This document shows positions 1 through 6,324 of a stretch of 21,413 bases of DNA, one piece after another. Below the pieces are notes generated by a model. It ran no database searches. It saw only the letters and a program-made list of their open reading frames with translations, and was not told the origin of the DNA. Position numbers and translations under genes: made by a program. Every line of letters starts with the position of its first letter. Position 1 is the stretch's first letter. The DNA lies in NCBI GenBank assembly GCA_015523645.1, contig WAJY01000144.1, forward strand, positions 1-21,413, given 5' to 3'. The DNA is from Geoglobus sp. (GTDB taxonomy: Archaea > Halobacteriota > Archaeoglobi > Archaeoglobales > Archaeoglobaceae).

Positions 1-646
1 AAACAACACCAATTGCTCCAGCCTCCTTTGCCTTAATAACATCATCAATGCTAGAAAATCCTCCAGAAACGATTACAGGCTTTCCTGCATTCTCGCAAAC
101 CTCTCTTATCATCTCATAGTCTATTCCACTCATCAGTCCCTCAACATCAACATTTGTGAATAGAAGGAGGATGTCAAAGTCCTCATAAACACTCGAAAGC
201 TCCAAAGGTGTCAAGCAAGTTTCGCTTTTCCAACCCCTAGTTACAACTTTCCCACCTCTAGAGTCAATAGCTACAATTACCCTTCCCGGATATTCCTCAG
301 CAAGCTTCTTAACATCATCTGAATTCTCAACAGCCATCGTTCCAACTATAACCCTATCAATGCCATTTTCAAGTAGGTTTTTTGCTGTTAAGTAATCCCT
401 TATCCCCCCACCAACCTGAACTTCAGCGATTTTTGATATTCTGAGAATGAGATCCTCATGAACCAGTTTCCCTCCAAAGCTCCCATTGAGATCCACAACA
501 TGCAAAGCTTTAGCTCCTCTTTCTATCCATTTTTTTGCTATTTCAAGAGGATTTTCGCTTTCAAAGATTATGCTTCTCTCATCTCCCTGCCTGAGCTGTA
601 CACACTTTCCATCTTTTAAGTCAACTGCTGGAACAATTCTAAACAT
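1..646 (-). CDS. hisA: HisA, ProFAR isomerase (partial, C-terminus beyond window)
   Basis: Phosphoribosylformimino-5-aminoimidazole carboxamide ribotide isomerase, the TIM-barrel Amadori isomerase of histidine biosynthesis in the cytoplasm. Reading the minus strand from the ATG at 646 gives an uninterrupted frame of 215 codons to the left edge. It opens MFRIVPAVDLKDGKCVQL; Asp9 matches the catalytic aspartate of the family. Later segments are WIERGAKALHVVDLNGSF, QVGGGIRD and VAIDSRGGKVVTRGW, the last holding the second catalytic Asp. The final visible part, VIVSGGFSSIDDVIKAKEAG, is the C-terminal phosphate-binding half, so only about 20-25 residues should be missing. No Shine-Dalgarno site precedes the ATG and a TATA-like tract lies about 25 nt upstream, so the mRNA is probably leaderless. 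No other his gene is visible. HisF is related, but the N-terminus and the DSRGG segment fit HisA. Confidence 0.95.
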   Translation of the reverse strand, partial: MFRIVPAVDLKDGKCVQLRQGDERSIIFESENPLEIAKKWIERGAKALHVVDLNGSFGGKLVHEDLILRISKIAEVQVGGGIRDYLTAKNLLENGIDRVIVGTMAVENSDDVKKLAEEYPGRVIVAIDSRGGKVVTRGWKSETCLTPLELSSVYEDFDILLLFTNVDVEGLMSGIDYEMIREVCENAGKPVIVSGGFSSIDDVIKAKEAGAIGVV

Positions 647-661
647 TCGAGGGGCTGATTG

Positions 662-680
662 GTAAAAATAAATAAAAAAT
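662..680 (-). promoter_or_regulatory. Candidate hisA promoter (TATA-like tract)
   Basis: On the minus strand an A/T-only tract containing TTTATTTATTTTTA lies 20-30 nt upstream of the hisA ATG at 646. That is the spacing expected for an archaeal TATA box serving a leaderless transcript. No SD site is present in the gap. The box is inferred from position and composition only. Confidence 0.45.
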
Positions 681-705
681 TTTCGTTGTTTTGGATAAAA
701 AAGAC

Positions 706-825
706 TCAATACCTTATTTTTGGCTTCCTGTATTTTCTTCTTGAAGCATTCAATAGTTCTTCAAATTCCTCATCGCTCAGGGGCTTGAGATCTTCCAGCT
801 CATCGAACTTCTTCTTGATCTTCAA
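706..825 (-). CDS. Predicted 39-residue charged microprotein, function unknown
   Basis: A short minus-strand frame of 39 codons plus TGA begins at TTG 825, the only possible start after the upstream in-frame stop. The product is very charged: a basic start (MKIKKKFDE), an acidic, likely helical middle (LSDEEFEELL) and a basic tail (SRRKYRKPKIRY). There is no cysteine cluster, signal peptide or membrane segment. It has its own promoter-like sequence (TTATATACC on the minus strand, about 52 nt upstream), and a GAGGGG element lies 10 nt before the start, farther than ideal. It is divergent from the SEC59-like gene and ends 60 nt before hisA starts. I do not recognise the family. An overlapping plus-strand frame at 659-859 gives serine-rich, low-complexity protein, as expected of an antisense shadow. 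The case rests on composition and the promoter, so it is tentative. Confidence 0.5.
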   Translation of the reverse strand: MKIKKKFDELEDLKPLSDEEFEELLNASRRKYRKPKIRY

Positions 826-876
826 GCCAGATCTTCCCCTCGTCTGTTTTTTACTTTAATCCTAAACTATTATTGG

Positions 877-892
877 TATATAACTCTTTTGC
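877..892 (-). promoter_or_regulatory. TATA box for the 39-residue microprotein gene
   Basis: On the minus strand GCAAAAGAG is followed by TTATATACC: a purine-rich BRE-like stretch and then a good archaeal TATA box (877-883). The predicted transcript start is near 855, leaving a leader of about 30 nt before TTG 825. Confidence 0.5.
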
Positions 893-915
893 TGGTATAA
901 GTAATTTTGTCCCTC

Positions 916-931
916 TTTTACTCAAGTAAAA
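916..931. promoter_or_regulatory. Perfect 16-bp palindrome, candidate operator
   Basis: TTTTACT-CA-AGTAAAA consists of two perfect 7-bp arms around a 2-bp centre. It sits between the two divergent promoters: about 12 bp from the plus-strand TATA region (943-957) and about 32 bp from the minus-strand box (877-883). Size, symmetry and position are those of a dimeric helix-turn-helix repressor site. The regulator is not in the window. A chance palindrome in AT-rich DNA is possible. Confidence 0.4.
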
Positions 932-942
932 AAATACAAATT

Positions 943-957
943 GTTTTTATATTTTAA
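943..957 (+). promoter_or_regulatory. TATA region for the SEC59-like gene
   Basis: TTTTTATATTTTAA on the plus strand, about 50 nt before ATG 1006, predicts transcription from about 975-980 and a leader of roughly 28 nt. That leader contains the AAGGTAAT ribosome-binding sequence at 994-1000. Confidence 0.45.
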
Positions 958-1005
958 TAAGTATGATTAATCATGGCATAGAAATCTGGGAAAAGGTAAT
1001 GAAGG

Positions 1006-1566
1006 ATGAGAAACAGGTTTTTAGTGTATCAGATGAAAGAGGAACTGAGAAAAGAGTTCATCAGAAAAACTTTCCATTTCCTAGGGTTGGCATACATACC
1101 AGCCATCACCTTTATCGAAAAAGATCTCTTGGCTCTAGCTATTATAATTGCAACCCTTGCAGCCATAGCCTTGGAGTTTTTTAGGAGAATCAGAACAACA
1201 CCTCTTAATTCCTTGCTTAGGGAGTATGAGCAAACCAGGGTCCCGGGTTATCTATACACTGGAGTAGCTTTCTCCATCATAACACCCTTTTTCACTGTTA
1301 ATGCATGCATGATCTCAGCAGTCACTGCATTTGCAGGAGACGGTGTTGCAGGAATCGTGAAAAGGATGAAGCCCAAGCTTGCAATTCCAGCATTTATCCT
1401 TTCATCTCTTGCTCTTGTTTCTCTCCTTCCATTAAATTTGCTTCCGGCAACACTCTCAATTACAATCTCCTCACTTTTGGATGGGAGAAAATTGGAAGAC
1501 AACTTCACAATTCCTGTCGCATCTGCAATAATCTACGAGACTTTGGAAATTTTATTTCGAATGTGA
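1006..1566 (+). CDS. SEC59/phytol-kinase-like CTP-dependent polyprenol kinase, membrane protein
   Basis: A 186-residue integral membrane protein of the dolichol kinase/phytol kinase/CTP-dependent DAG kinase superfamily. Visible marks are RKTFHFLG near the N-terminus (residues 20-27; family pattern RK.fH), GDGVAG at 111-116 in the predicted nucleotide-binding loop, and EDNFTIP at 164-170 (family pattern DN.tIP). Hydrophobic segments fall near 25-36, 41-58, 84-110, 127-148 and 170-184. By analogy it would phosphorylate a polyprenol or isoprenoid alcohol using CTP, which in archaea could feed dolichyl-phosphate glycan carriers or salvage isoprenoids; the substrate cannot be read from sequence. 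ATG 1006 is chosen because AAGGTAAT precedes it at suitable spacing. GTG 1024 and ATG 1033 are alternatives without an SD. It stands alone, divergent from the microprotein gene and convergent with pelA. Confidence 0.75.
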   Translation: MRNRFLVYQMKEELRKEFIRKTFHFLGLAYIPAITFIEKDLLALAIIIATLAAIALEFFRRIRTTPLNSLLREYEQTRVPGYLYTGVAFSIITPFFTVNACMISAVTAFAGDGVAGIVKRMKPKLAIPAFILSSLALVSLLPLNLLPATLSITISSLLDGRKLEDNFTIPVASAIIYETLEILFRM

Positions 1567-1611
1567 AGATCGAAGAGGGATACATAGCTTTTAGATACCA
1601 CTTTTGAGGAG

Positions 1612-1622
1612 TTTTTGATGAG
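1612..1622 (+). repeat. Left arm of an 11-bp inverted repeat
   Basis: TTTTTGATGAG here has its exact reverse complement, CTCATCAAAAA, at 1851-1861, directly after the pelA stop codon. The arms are about 228 bp apart and near the two ends of the convergent intergenic gap. Function unknown. Confidence 0.6.
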
Positions 1623-1696
1623 GTAGAGGAGACTTGATCACCTTTAGAAACTTGATGGGATTCTACAGATAAAATTAGATGCTTCAAAATTCTGAG

Positions 1697-1719
1697 AAAA
1701 TCAAAAGAAAAAGAAAAAA
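1697..1719 (-). terminator. Candidate T-rich terminator of the pcn-priL-pelA operon
   Basis: Read on the minus strand this is a pyrimidine run of T4-6 blocks broken by single Cs and a G, about 145-165 nt after the pelA stop. Archaeal RNA polymerase terminates at oligo-T tracts in the non-template strand without needing a hairpin. No better T-tract lies closer to pelA. Confidence 0.35.
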
Positions 1720-1850
1720 TGATATTGGGCTCTTATCTCTTTTGAGATCCGCATTTTCGATAATTTCTATTCAAAGTTCAGTGATGCACTTCTCAATCCA
1801 TTTTGATATCATAAATAACTTGCAAAGGCATTTACCCAAAACCTTCAGAT

Positions 1851-1861
1851 CTCATCAAAAA
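1851..1861 (-). repeat. Right arm of the 11-bp inverted repeat
   Basis: CTCATCAAAAA, the exact reverse complement of 1612-1622. It directly abuts the pelA stop codon at 1862-1864. Confidence 0.6.
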
Positions 1862-2893
1862 TCAAACATTAAATCTAAGTAACCCTGCAATCCCTCCAAG
1901 AGCCATAAGTCTCTTTCCTGGCTCAAATTCGGTGCTCATTATCACAACCTTCCCATTCATCATCTCAACCTCTCTGAGAAAACTGTCAATGTCCCACTTT
2001 TCCCTCTCCTCTCTCAGAAATTCATCTGCAACAAGAAGCGTTTCAATTGCACCAAAACTCAATGCTTTTTTCACATGCTCTAGCCCATAAGCAGCCCTAC
2101 CGTTTTTTGAGATCTCCTTCAAAAGCATGTCCATGTATTCAGCGTCCTTCTTTATCCTAAGCTCACCGGCAATTCTGTCAACTATGCCCCTCTTTAGCAC
2201 CTCAACAAAACCCCTAACGCCAATTGATGACACATCCGCAACAATTGCCTTCTCTGCCATCTCTCGATCTTTTTCCTTCAAAAACTGGTAAAAATCATTC
2301 TTGGCAAATCCGGGACCTGCCACAACAAGATAATCAAAATCATATTTTTTTAAAGCATGATAAACCTCTCCAAAGAACTCCCTTCTGCTATCTCCCCTGT
2401 CCTTTCCATAGCTCATCTTAACAACTCCAGCCTCATCAACTCCCCACTGCCTCAAAACTCCTATTACAGCCTCCCCCTCCTCGATTGTAAGTATTATTAC
2501 TTCAGGTCTGTTTGAACTCTCCACAGCCATTCTGATTCTCTCAAGCTGTTCATCATTCCACCTCTCCTTTATTATGCTCAACTCCTTTCCTTCGGTGATG
2601 TTGAGGGTGTGATATCCGGAATCCTCAACTCCAGCAACTATTCTGCCTGAAACTCTTAGCCTGTTTGCGAACCTGTGAAACTCAACCTTTTCAACCTCAA
2701 CTCCAAGCCTCACAGTCACCATCTCCTTGTCGCTTCTCAGCTTGTCATCACTCTCGCTTGCTCTCTTTGTAAGGGAGAAAACAATGTCACCCGGCTGAAT
2801 TATGTACTTCAGATGCCAGAGATCTTCAATGCTTTCAGGAATGAGCCTTATCTCCCCCTGTCTTCCCTTTAGCCTCTCTTCCACCACCTTCAT
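1862..2893 (-). CDS. pelA: Pelota (Dom34) ribosome rescue / mRNA surveillance factor
   Basis: A 343-residue archaeal Pelota, the eRF1-like factor that enters the A site of stalled ribosomes and, with ABCE1, splits them. The N-terminal Sm-like domain opens MKVVEERLKGRQGEIRLIPE and contains the family stretch EDLWHLKYII. The central domain contains VVAGPGFAKNDFY, and the C-terminal domain contains GRAAYGLEHVKKAL and ETLLVADEFLR. As in other Pelotas there is no GGQ peptide-release motif. The start is set at ATG 2893, preceded by a strong AGGAGGAGG site; a longer frame to 2917 adds eight residues with no support. Third gene of the pcn-priL-pelA operon. Its first 59 nt overlap the priL 3' end in another frame, so its SD lies within priL codons and its translation is probably coupled to priL. 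Confidence 0.95.
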   Translation of the reverse strand: MKVVEERLKGRQGEIRLIPESIEDLWHLKYIIQPGDIVFSLTKRASESDDKLRSDKEMVTVRLGVEVEKVEFHRFANRLRVSGRIVAGVEDSGYHTLNITEGKELSIIKERWNDEQLERIRMAVESSNRPEVIILTIEEGEAVIGVLRQWGVDEAGVVKMSYGKDRGDSRREFFGEVYHALKKYDFDYLVVAGPGFAKNDFYQFLKEKDREMAEKAIVADVSSIGVRGFVEVLKRGIVDRIAGELRIKKDAEYMDMLLKEISKNGRAAYGLEHVKKALSFGAIETLLVADEFLREEREKWDIDSFLREVEMMNGKVVIMSTEFEPGKRLMALGGIAGLLRFNV

Positions 2894-3998
2894 ATATCCT
2901 CCTCCTGTAGTACTCAAGTGGGTGACTCACTTTGCATTCGGCAACGCAGTTCTGGTAGGTTTTCATTGTCGAGCATGAGGGCACTTCATACTCCTTTCTC
3001 GCCCCCCTTTGCCCTGCAATGTGTTCGATCTGATATCTCGCCTTCTCCTCATCAAAGTCTGGAGCAGATCTAAAAAGGGATAGAACCTCTTCAACAGAGA
3101 AGCCTATGGTTAGCATGTATGCAGTTAGTGCAAATCTTGCTGTATGGGGCACATTCAACCCTTCCCTCAAGTCCTCTACTATCTTCTTCATGCATGGTGG
3201 GAATGCATCAAATCTCTTAACTCCCTCAATTCTCCTTGTTTTCTTGCTAGCCTCATACTCCCTCACAATCTTTTCAAGTGGCTCAATCCCATCAATCCTT
3301 AATGGAAACTTCTCAAAAAAAGAATCCCTCATTCTTTCCTCCACGATCCTATAAAATTCTTTCAGAGAAAGCTCCACATAGCCTTTTGAGAGATTTCTGA
3401 GAAAAAGTTTCCATTCCTGTGTCTTGATTCTCGATGATGCTCTCAGATAATCTGTTACATGAACCCAGAGATTCCCTTCTCTTCTCATTTTAATATTAAA
3501 ATTTGCAGAAAGCAATTCTGGAAGTATCTCGCTTCTATCAATTTCCATTGCACGCCTATAAGATCTGGCTAGAGAAGTTGCAAATCTCCTCCTTACTGCA
3601 TCACTGGCATTTGAAATTGCAGACATCATCATCACATAGGAATAAACCGAAACCTTTGCCATAACCTCTAGTTCCCTGTAAGTATCAGAGCCTATCTGAT
3701 ATCTGCATTCAGAATGGCAAATCCCGCATAGATTGCACCTATCCCACCTTATCTTTTCACCCAAGGCGTTAGCATCACAGAAATTCTTGCATGGTTTATC
3801 ACATGCCAGGCAGTAGAAAGGTTTGTTCTCGGGAGTGAAGTGATAGTGACCATTTTTAAGCAAACTCTTCAGTATTTCTTCTGCCCTTTTTACTGCATAA
3901 TCAAATATGCTTCCTCTCTCAATCTCACCCACAAGAAATCTTGCAGGTCTGAGAAAAGGATAGTCCACAACATAGGGTAAAATCGGAAGTAATTTCAT
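2835..3998 (-). CDS. priL: DNA primase large subunit PriL with an added ferredoxin-like Cys cluster
   Basis: Regulatory and Fe-S subunit of the archaeal replicative primase, 387 residues. The N-terminus (YPFLRPARFLVG) and C-terminal half are typical. The C-terminal domain has the four cysteines of the conserved [4Fe-4S] cluster (Cys269 in FPPCMK, Cys342 in PSCSTMK, Cys351, Cys355) and the near-terminal HPLEYYRRR. Unusually, residues 63-98 hold eight more cysteines: 63, 66, 70, 74 (C-x2-C-x3-C-x3-C) and 88, 91, 94, 98 (C-x2-C-x2-C-x3-C). The second set is the classic [4Fe-4S] ferredoxin motif and the first resembles a variant of it. From memory, characterised archaeal PriL proteins lack this. 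The start codon overlaps the pcn stop (ATGA). The last ~20 residues, rich in Gly and Lys, lie in the overlap with pelA and may be a byproduct of pelA's start region. PriS is not in the window. Confidence 0.93.
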   Translation of the reverse strand: MKLLPILPYVVDYPFLRPARFLVGEIERGSIFDYAVKRAEEILKSLLKNGHYHFTPENKPFYCLACDKPCKNFCDANALGEKIRWDRCNLCGICHSECRYQIGSDTYRELEVMAKVSVYSYVMMMSAISNASDAVRRRFATSLARSYRRAMEIDRSEILPELLSANFNIKMRREGNLWVHVTDYLRASSRIKTQEWKLFLRNLSKGYVELSLKEFYRIVEERMRDSFFEKFPLRIDGIEPLEKIVREYEASKKTRRIEGVKRFDAFPPCMKKIVEDLREGLNVPHTARFALTAYMLTIGFSVEEVLSLFRSAPDFDEEKARYQIEHIAGQRGARKEYEVPSCSTMKTYQNCVAECKVSHPLEYYRRRIYEGGGREAKGKTGGDKAHS

Positions 3999-4732
3999 TC
4001 TGCCTCTATTCTAGGAGCAAGAATGTACTCGACCTTTGCCTTCCCCTCAGCAGTTTCAAAAACGAGCCTAACGGGATAGTTTGTTCCGAGATGAATTGTT
4101 AGCAAATCTCCAGGACTTGAAACCTTTATAAACTCCTTGAGGTATTCAACGCTGAACATGCTCCTTGCATCTGCTCTATTAAACTCTATCAGCTCAGCTT
4201 CACTCATGTGGAATGTTATCCTGTCAACATCACCTTCAGCCTCTATGTAAAATCCTCCAGAATCACTCCTGAAAACCACGTGGTCACTTATCCTGTCTGC
4301 AGCGGCTATGGCTTTTTTAAACTCTCCAGCATCAAGGACTATTTTGGCTGGAAGCTCAAGATTCGGTATTTTTGGTTCTTTTCTTATTGCAGAGGGGTCT
4401 ATCAAGGAAACGGAATACTCAACACTACCAAACTTTACTTTTAAACTCGCATCATCCTCAACCTTTAATTCCACAAGCTCATTTTTCTTTATGCTCTTTG
4501 CTATGTCATAAATTCTGTTAACATCAACTCCAACAGTTTTCTCCTCATCTAGGCTGTAGGCTTCTAGGTTATCCTTCGAAACATCCACTATGACCATAGC
4601 AACATTTGCAGGGTCAACAGCTCTCGAATGAATTCCTTCTTCCCTGAAATGGAACCTGGATTCGCTGACAAGAGCCACCATGGCTCTCGTTACTGATTTT
4701 AAGACATCTCCGCCCATGATGACATCAATCAT
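3995..4732 (-). CDS. pcn: PCNA, DNA polymerase sliding clamp
   Basis: A 245-residue trimeric sliding clamp that tethers polymerases, FEN1, ligase and other PIP-box proteins to DNA. Family-typical segments run throughout: HSRAVDPANVAMVIVDV, LKVKFGSVEYSVSLIDPSAI, IPNLELPAKI in the interdomain connector region, AGEFKKAIAAAD, MFSVEYLKEF and the C-terminal LAPRIEAE. It closely resembles A. fulgidus PCNA as remembered, which places the organism in or near the Archaeoglobales. The start is ATG 4732 (MIDVIMGG); the frame extends to GTG 4741, but the AGGTGAT site overlaps that extension and is correctly spaced only for 4732. First gene of an operon with priL (ATGA overlap) and pelA, driven by a TATA box at 4766-4777. 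Confidence 0.97.
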   Translation of the reverse strand: MIDVIMGGDVLKSVTRAMVALVSESRFHFREEGIHSRAVDPANVAMVIVDVSKDNLEAYSLDEEKTVGVDVNRIYDIAKSIKKNELVELKVEDDASLKVKFGSVEYSVSLIDPSAIRKEPKIPNLELPAKIVLDAGEFKKAIAAADRISDHVVFRSDSGGFYIEAEGDVDRITFHMSEAELIEFNRADARSMFSVEYLKEFIKVSSPGDLLTIHLGTNYPVRLVFETAEGKAKVEYILAPRIEAE

Positions 4733-4765
4733 CGTCATCACCTTGAAAAACTATCAGGCTGGGTA

Positions 4766-4783
4766 TTATTTATATTTTTCTTT
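4766..4783 (-). promoter_or_regulatory. Promoter of the pcn-priL-pelA operon
   Basis: On the minus strand AAAGAAAAATATAAATAA gives a purine-rich BRE followed by a strong TATA box about 35-40 nt before ATG 4732. Transcription is expected near 4746, leaving a leader of about 14 nt with an AGGTGAT site. The BRE begins inside the cbf5 stop codon (4782-4784), so the new operon starts where the long ribosomal run ends. Confidence 0.65.
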
Positions 4784-5789
4784 AAATTTCTTCCCTGATT
4801 TTCCCTTTCCAGTAAGAGGGATATTTTCCTCGTTCCATGAGCACTCTGAGGGTTTCTGCAACAACTCCTTTCTTCATTCTAAGCATATCTTCAGCATCAA
4901 CAATTGCCTTTGCTATTGCAACCAACTCATTTTTCAATGTCAGCAAAGCCAGAACATCGCCCTTCCTTATTGTTTTTTCAATGTAGTGTATACCCTTGGC
5001 TGTTAGACTTGCTCCATGAGCGATTGCATCAACGGCTGTATCCTTGATAACAACCTTTTTCATTTCCCTGCAAACCTCCTCCATAGGCATGATTATCTGT
5101 CTCAAATACCTCTCCTCTCCCTCCTCTTTCCAAAAAATGTATGCATCGAGTAGGTCGTGGAGTGTATAAGCTTTGCTTTCATCAAATATTCCGCTCCTGA
5201 TCCTCCTCAATTCCTGCATGTGTGCACCAACTCCAAGAATCTCTCCTATGTCTATGCAAAGTTTTCTGATGTATGTGCCCGCTTCGCATTTAACCCTGAA
5301 GAGAACGTCTCTACCATCCATCTCTATGAGCTCAATCTCCTTTATCTCTCTGACTCTGAGACGCTTTTTTACAGCAGACTTCAGAGGAGGTTTCTGATAG
5401 ATCTTGCCTTCCAGCTTGCTCATAACCCTTTCTACATCCTCTCTTCTAGCATTTGAATGGAGGTGCATGAGTGCAATGTATTCCTTGTCAGATTCTTGCA
5501 TGTATTTCACAAGTTTTGTGGCATCCTCGATCATCACGGGAAGCACACCAGTAACTCTTGGGTCGAGTGTTCCTGTATGTCCGGTCTTTTTAACGTCAAG
5601 AACCTTTCTAACCCAAACAACAACCTCATGACTGCTAGGCCCCATCGGCTTGTCTATGCAAACAAGCCCCTTTCTTATGTATTCCAGAATGGGTCTGTTG
5701 TATGGGGACACTCCATAATCTCCCGGTTCTCCATCTTCCTTAATAAAGAAAACGTCCTCAAAACTTCTTTCAGGGATCACTTTCTCCAT
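4782..5789 (-). CDS. cbf5: Cbf5, H/ACA RNP pseudouridine synthase (TruB family)
   Basis: A 335-residue catalytic subunit of archaeal H/ACA guide ribonucleoproteins, also able to make pseudouridine 55 in tRNA. It converts uridine to pseudouridine in rRNA and tRNA. The catalytic domain includes CIDKPMGPSSHEV and GHTGTLDPRVTGVLPV with catalytic Asp76, then YIALMHLHS, KPPLKSAVKK and EAGTYIRKLC. The C-terminal PUA domain covers roughly 245-325 (VDAIAHGASLTAKGI, GDVLALLTLKNELVAIAKA). The N-terminal extension before the catalytic core is the archaeal/eukaryotic type. ATG 5789 is preceded by GGAGATGAT with 5-nt spacing; TTG 5795 is too close to that site. Its first 20 nt overlap the end of cmk. Last gene of the 28-gene run. 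Confidence 0.95.
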   Translation of the reverse strand: MEKVIPERSFEDVFFIKEDGEPGDYGVSPYNRPILEYIRKGLVCIDKPMGPSSHEVVVWVRKVLDVKKTGHTGTLDPRVTGVLPVMIEDATKLVKYMQESDKEYIALMHLHSNARREDVERVMSKLEGKIYQKPPLKSAVKKRLRVREIKEIELIEMDGRDVLFRVKCEAGTYIRKLCIDIGEILGVGAHMQELRRIRSGIFDESKAYTLHDLLDAYIFWKEEGEERYLRQIIMPMEEVCREMKKVVIKDTAVDAIAHGASLTAKGIHYIEKTIRKGDVLALLTLKNELVAIAKAIVDAEDMLRMKKGVVAETLRVLMERGKYPSYWKGKIREEI

Positions 5790-6309
5790 GGCCAATCATC
5801 TCCATTGCTTTCAGGATTATATCCACTATCTGATTGGCATCGAACTTTCCTGAATTTATCATGAGGTGGTAGATGTTTTTGTCCTCGATATCGATTCCAT
5901 ATATCTTCAAGTATCTCCTCTTCTCAATCTCCTCTCTCAGCCTCGTTTCATTTTTTACAACATCAAGAGGCTTTCTCTCTCTCCCTGCAACTCTTTCATA
6001 CCTAATTCTCTCATCGCAATATATCCAAACTTTCAGATCTGCAGGAACCATCCATCCTGAAAGCCTTCCCTCAACAACGACATTCTCATGCTTTAGAGCT
6101 TCCTCCTTCTGCTTACTGTCTATAAGCTTGTCTATTTCAGGGTTCATTTCTGCATACCTGCTGAATTGCTCCAGACTCATGTTTTTTTCATCTGCAAGCC
6201 TTCTAAAAACCTCTCCAGCAGAAATCAGCGGAAAGCCTAGCTTTTCAGCCAGTATTTTTGCCACCGTTGTTGTGCCACTCCCAGGAAGCCCTGAAATTGT
6301 TATTCTCAT
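5770..6309 (-). CDS. cmk: Cytidylate kinase (archaeal CMP kinase)
   Basis: A 179-residue P-loop kinase phosphorylating CMP (and dCMP) with ATP in pyrimidine nucleotide metabolism. The Walker A loop GLPGSGTTT is at residues 7-15, followed by VAKILAEKLG. RLSGWMVPADLKVWI and the lid-like run ERVAGRERKPLDVVKNET are typical of the short archaeal Cmk family, which is often placed between secY and cbf5/truB. The SD is weak (GGGA just before the ATG). It starts 15 nt after the insertase gene and ends inside the cbf5 start region. Adenylate kinase, often present here in other archaea, is absent from this cluster. Confidence 0.92.
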   Translation of the reverse strand: MRITISGLPGSGTTTVAKILAEKLGFPLISAGEVFRRLADEKNMSLEQFSRYAEMNPEIDKLIDSKQKEEALKHENVVVEGRLSGWMVPADLKVWIYCDERIRYERVAGRERKPLDVVKNETRLREEIEKRRYLKIYGIDIEDKNIYHLMINSGKFDANQIVDIILKAMEMIGHGESDP

Positions 6310-6324
6310 TTTCCCAAAATCTGG

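Larger units (their letters stand above)
1567..1861. other. Intergenic region between convergent genes, no gene seen
   Basis: About 295 bp separate the stop of the SEC59-like gene from the stop of pelA. Open frames here (plus 1679-1882, minus 1505-1687) have no SD, no TATA box and no family-like protein. The region holds an 11-bp inverted repeat at its edges (1612-1622 and 1851-1861), an A-rich tract at 1697-1719 and a small perfect hairpin ATCTC-TTTT-GAGAT at 1735-1748. It most likely contains the transcription ends of both flanking units. Confidence 0.6.

Noticed and set aside
659..859. Plus-strand open frame of 66 codons
   Set aside because: Serine-rich low-complexity product antisense to the better supported 39-codon minus-strand frame; no promoter or SD.
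963..1184. Plus-strand frame starting just after the TATA region
   Set aside because: Runs out of frame through the SEC59-like gene and shows no family features; its start has no SD.
1612..1695. Possible C/D box guide RNA (TGATGA at 1616, TGATGG at 1653, CTGA at 1692)
   Set aside because: No D' CTGA box precedes the internal TGATGG, and the span of about 80 nt is longer than typical archaeal C/D RNAs.
1735..1748. Hairpin ATCTC-TTTT-GAGAT as an intrinsic terminator
   Set aside because: Only a 5-bp stem and no T-run follows on either strand.
1505..1882. Small open frames on both strands in the convergent gap
   Set aside because: No start signals, no conserved-looking protein; partly antisense to the SEC59-like gene and pelA ends.
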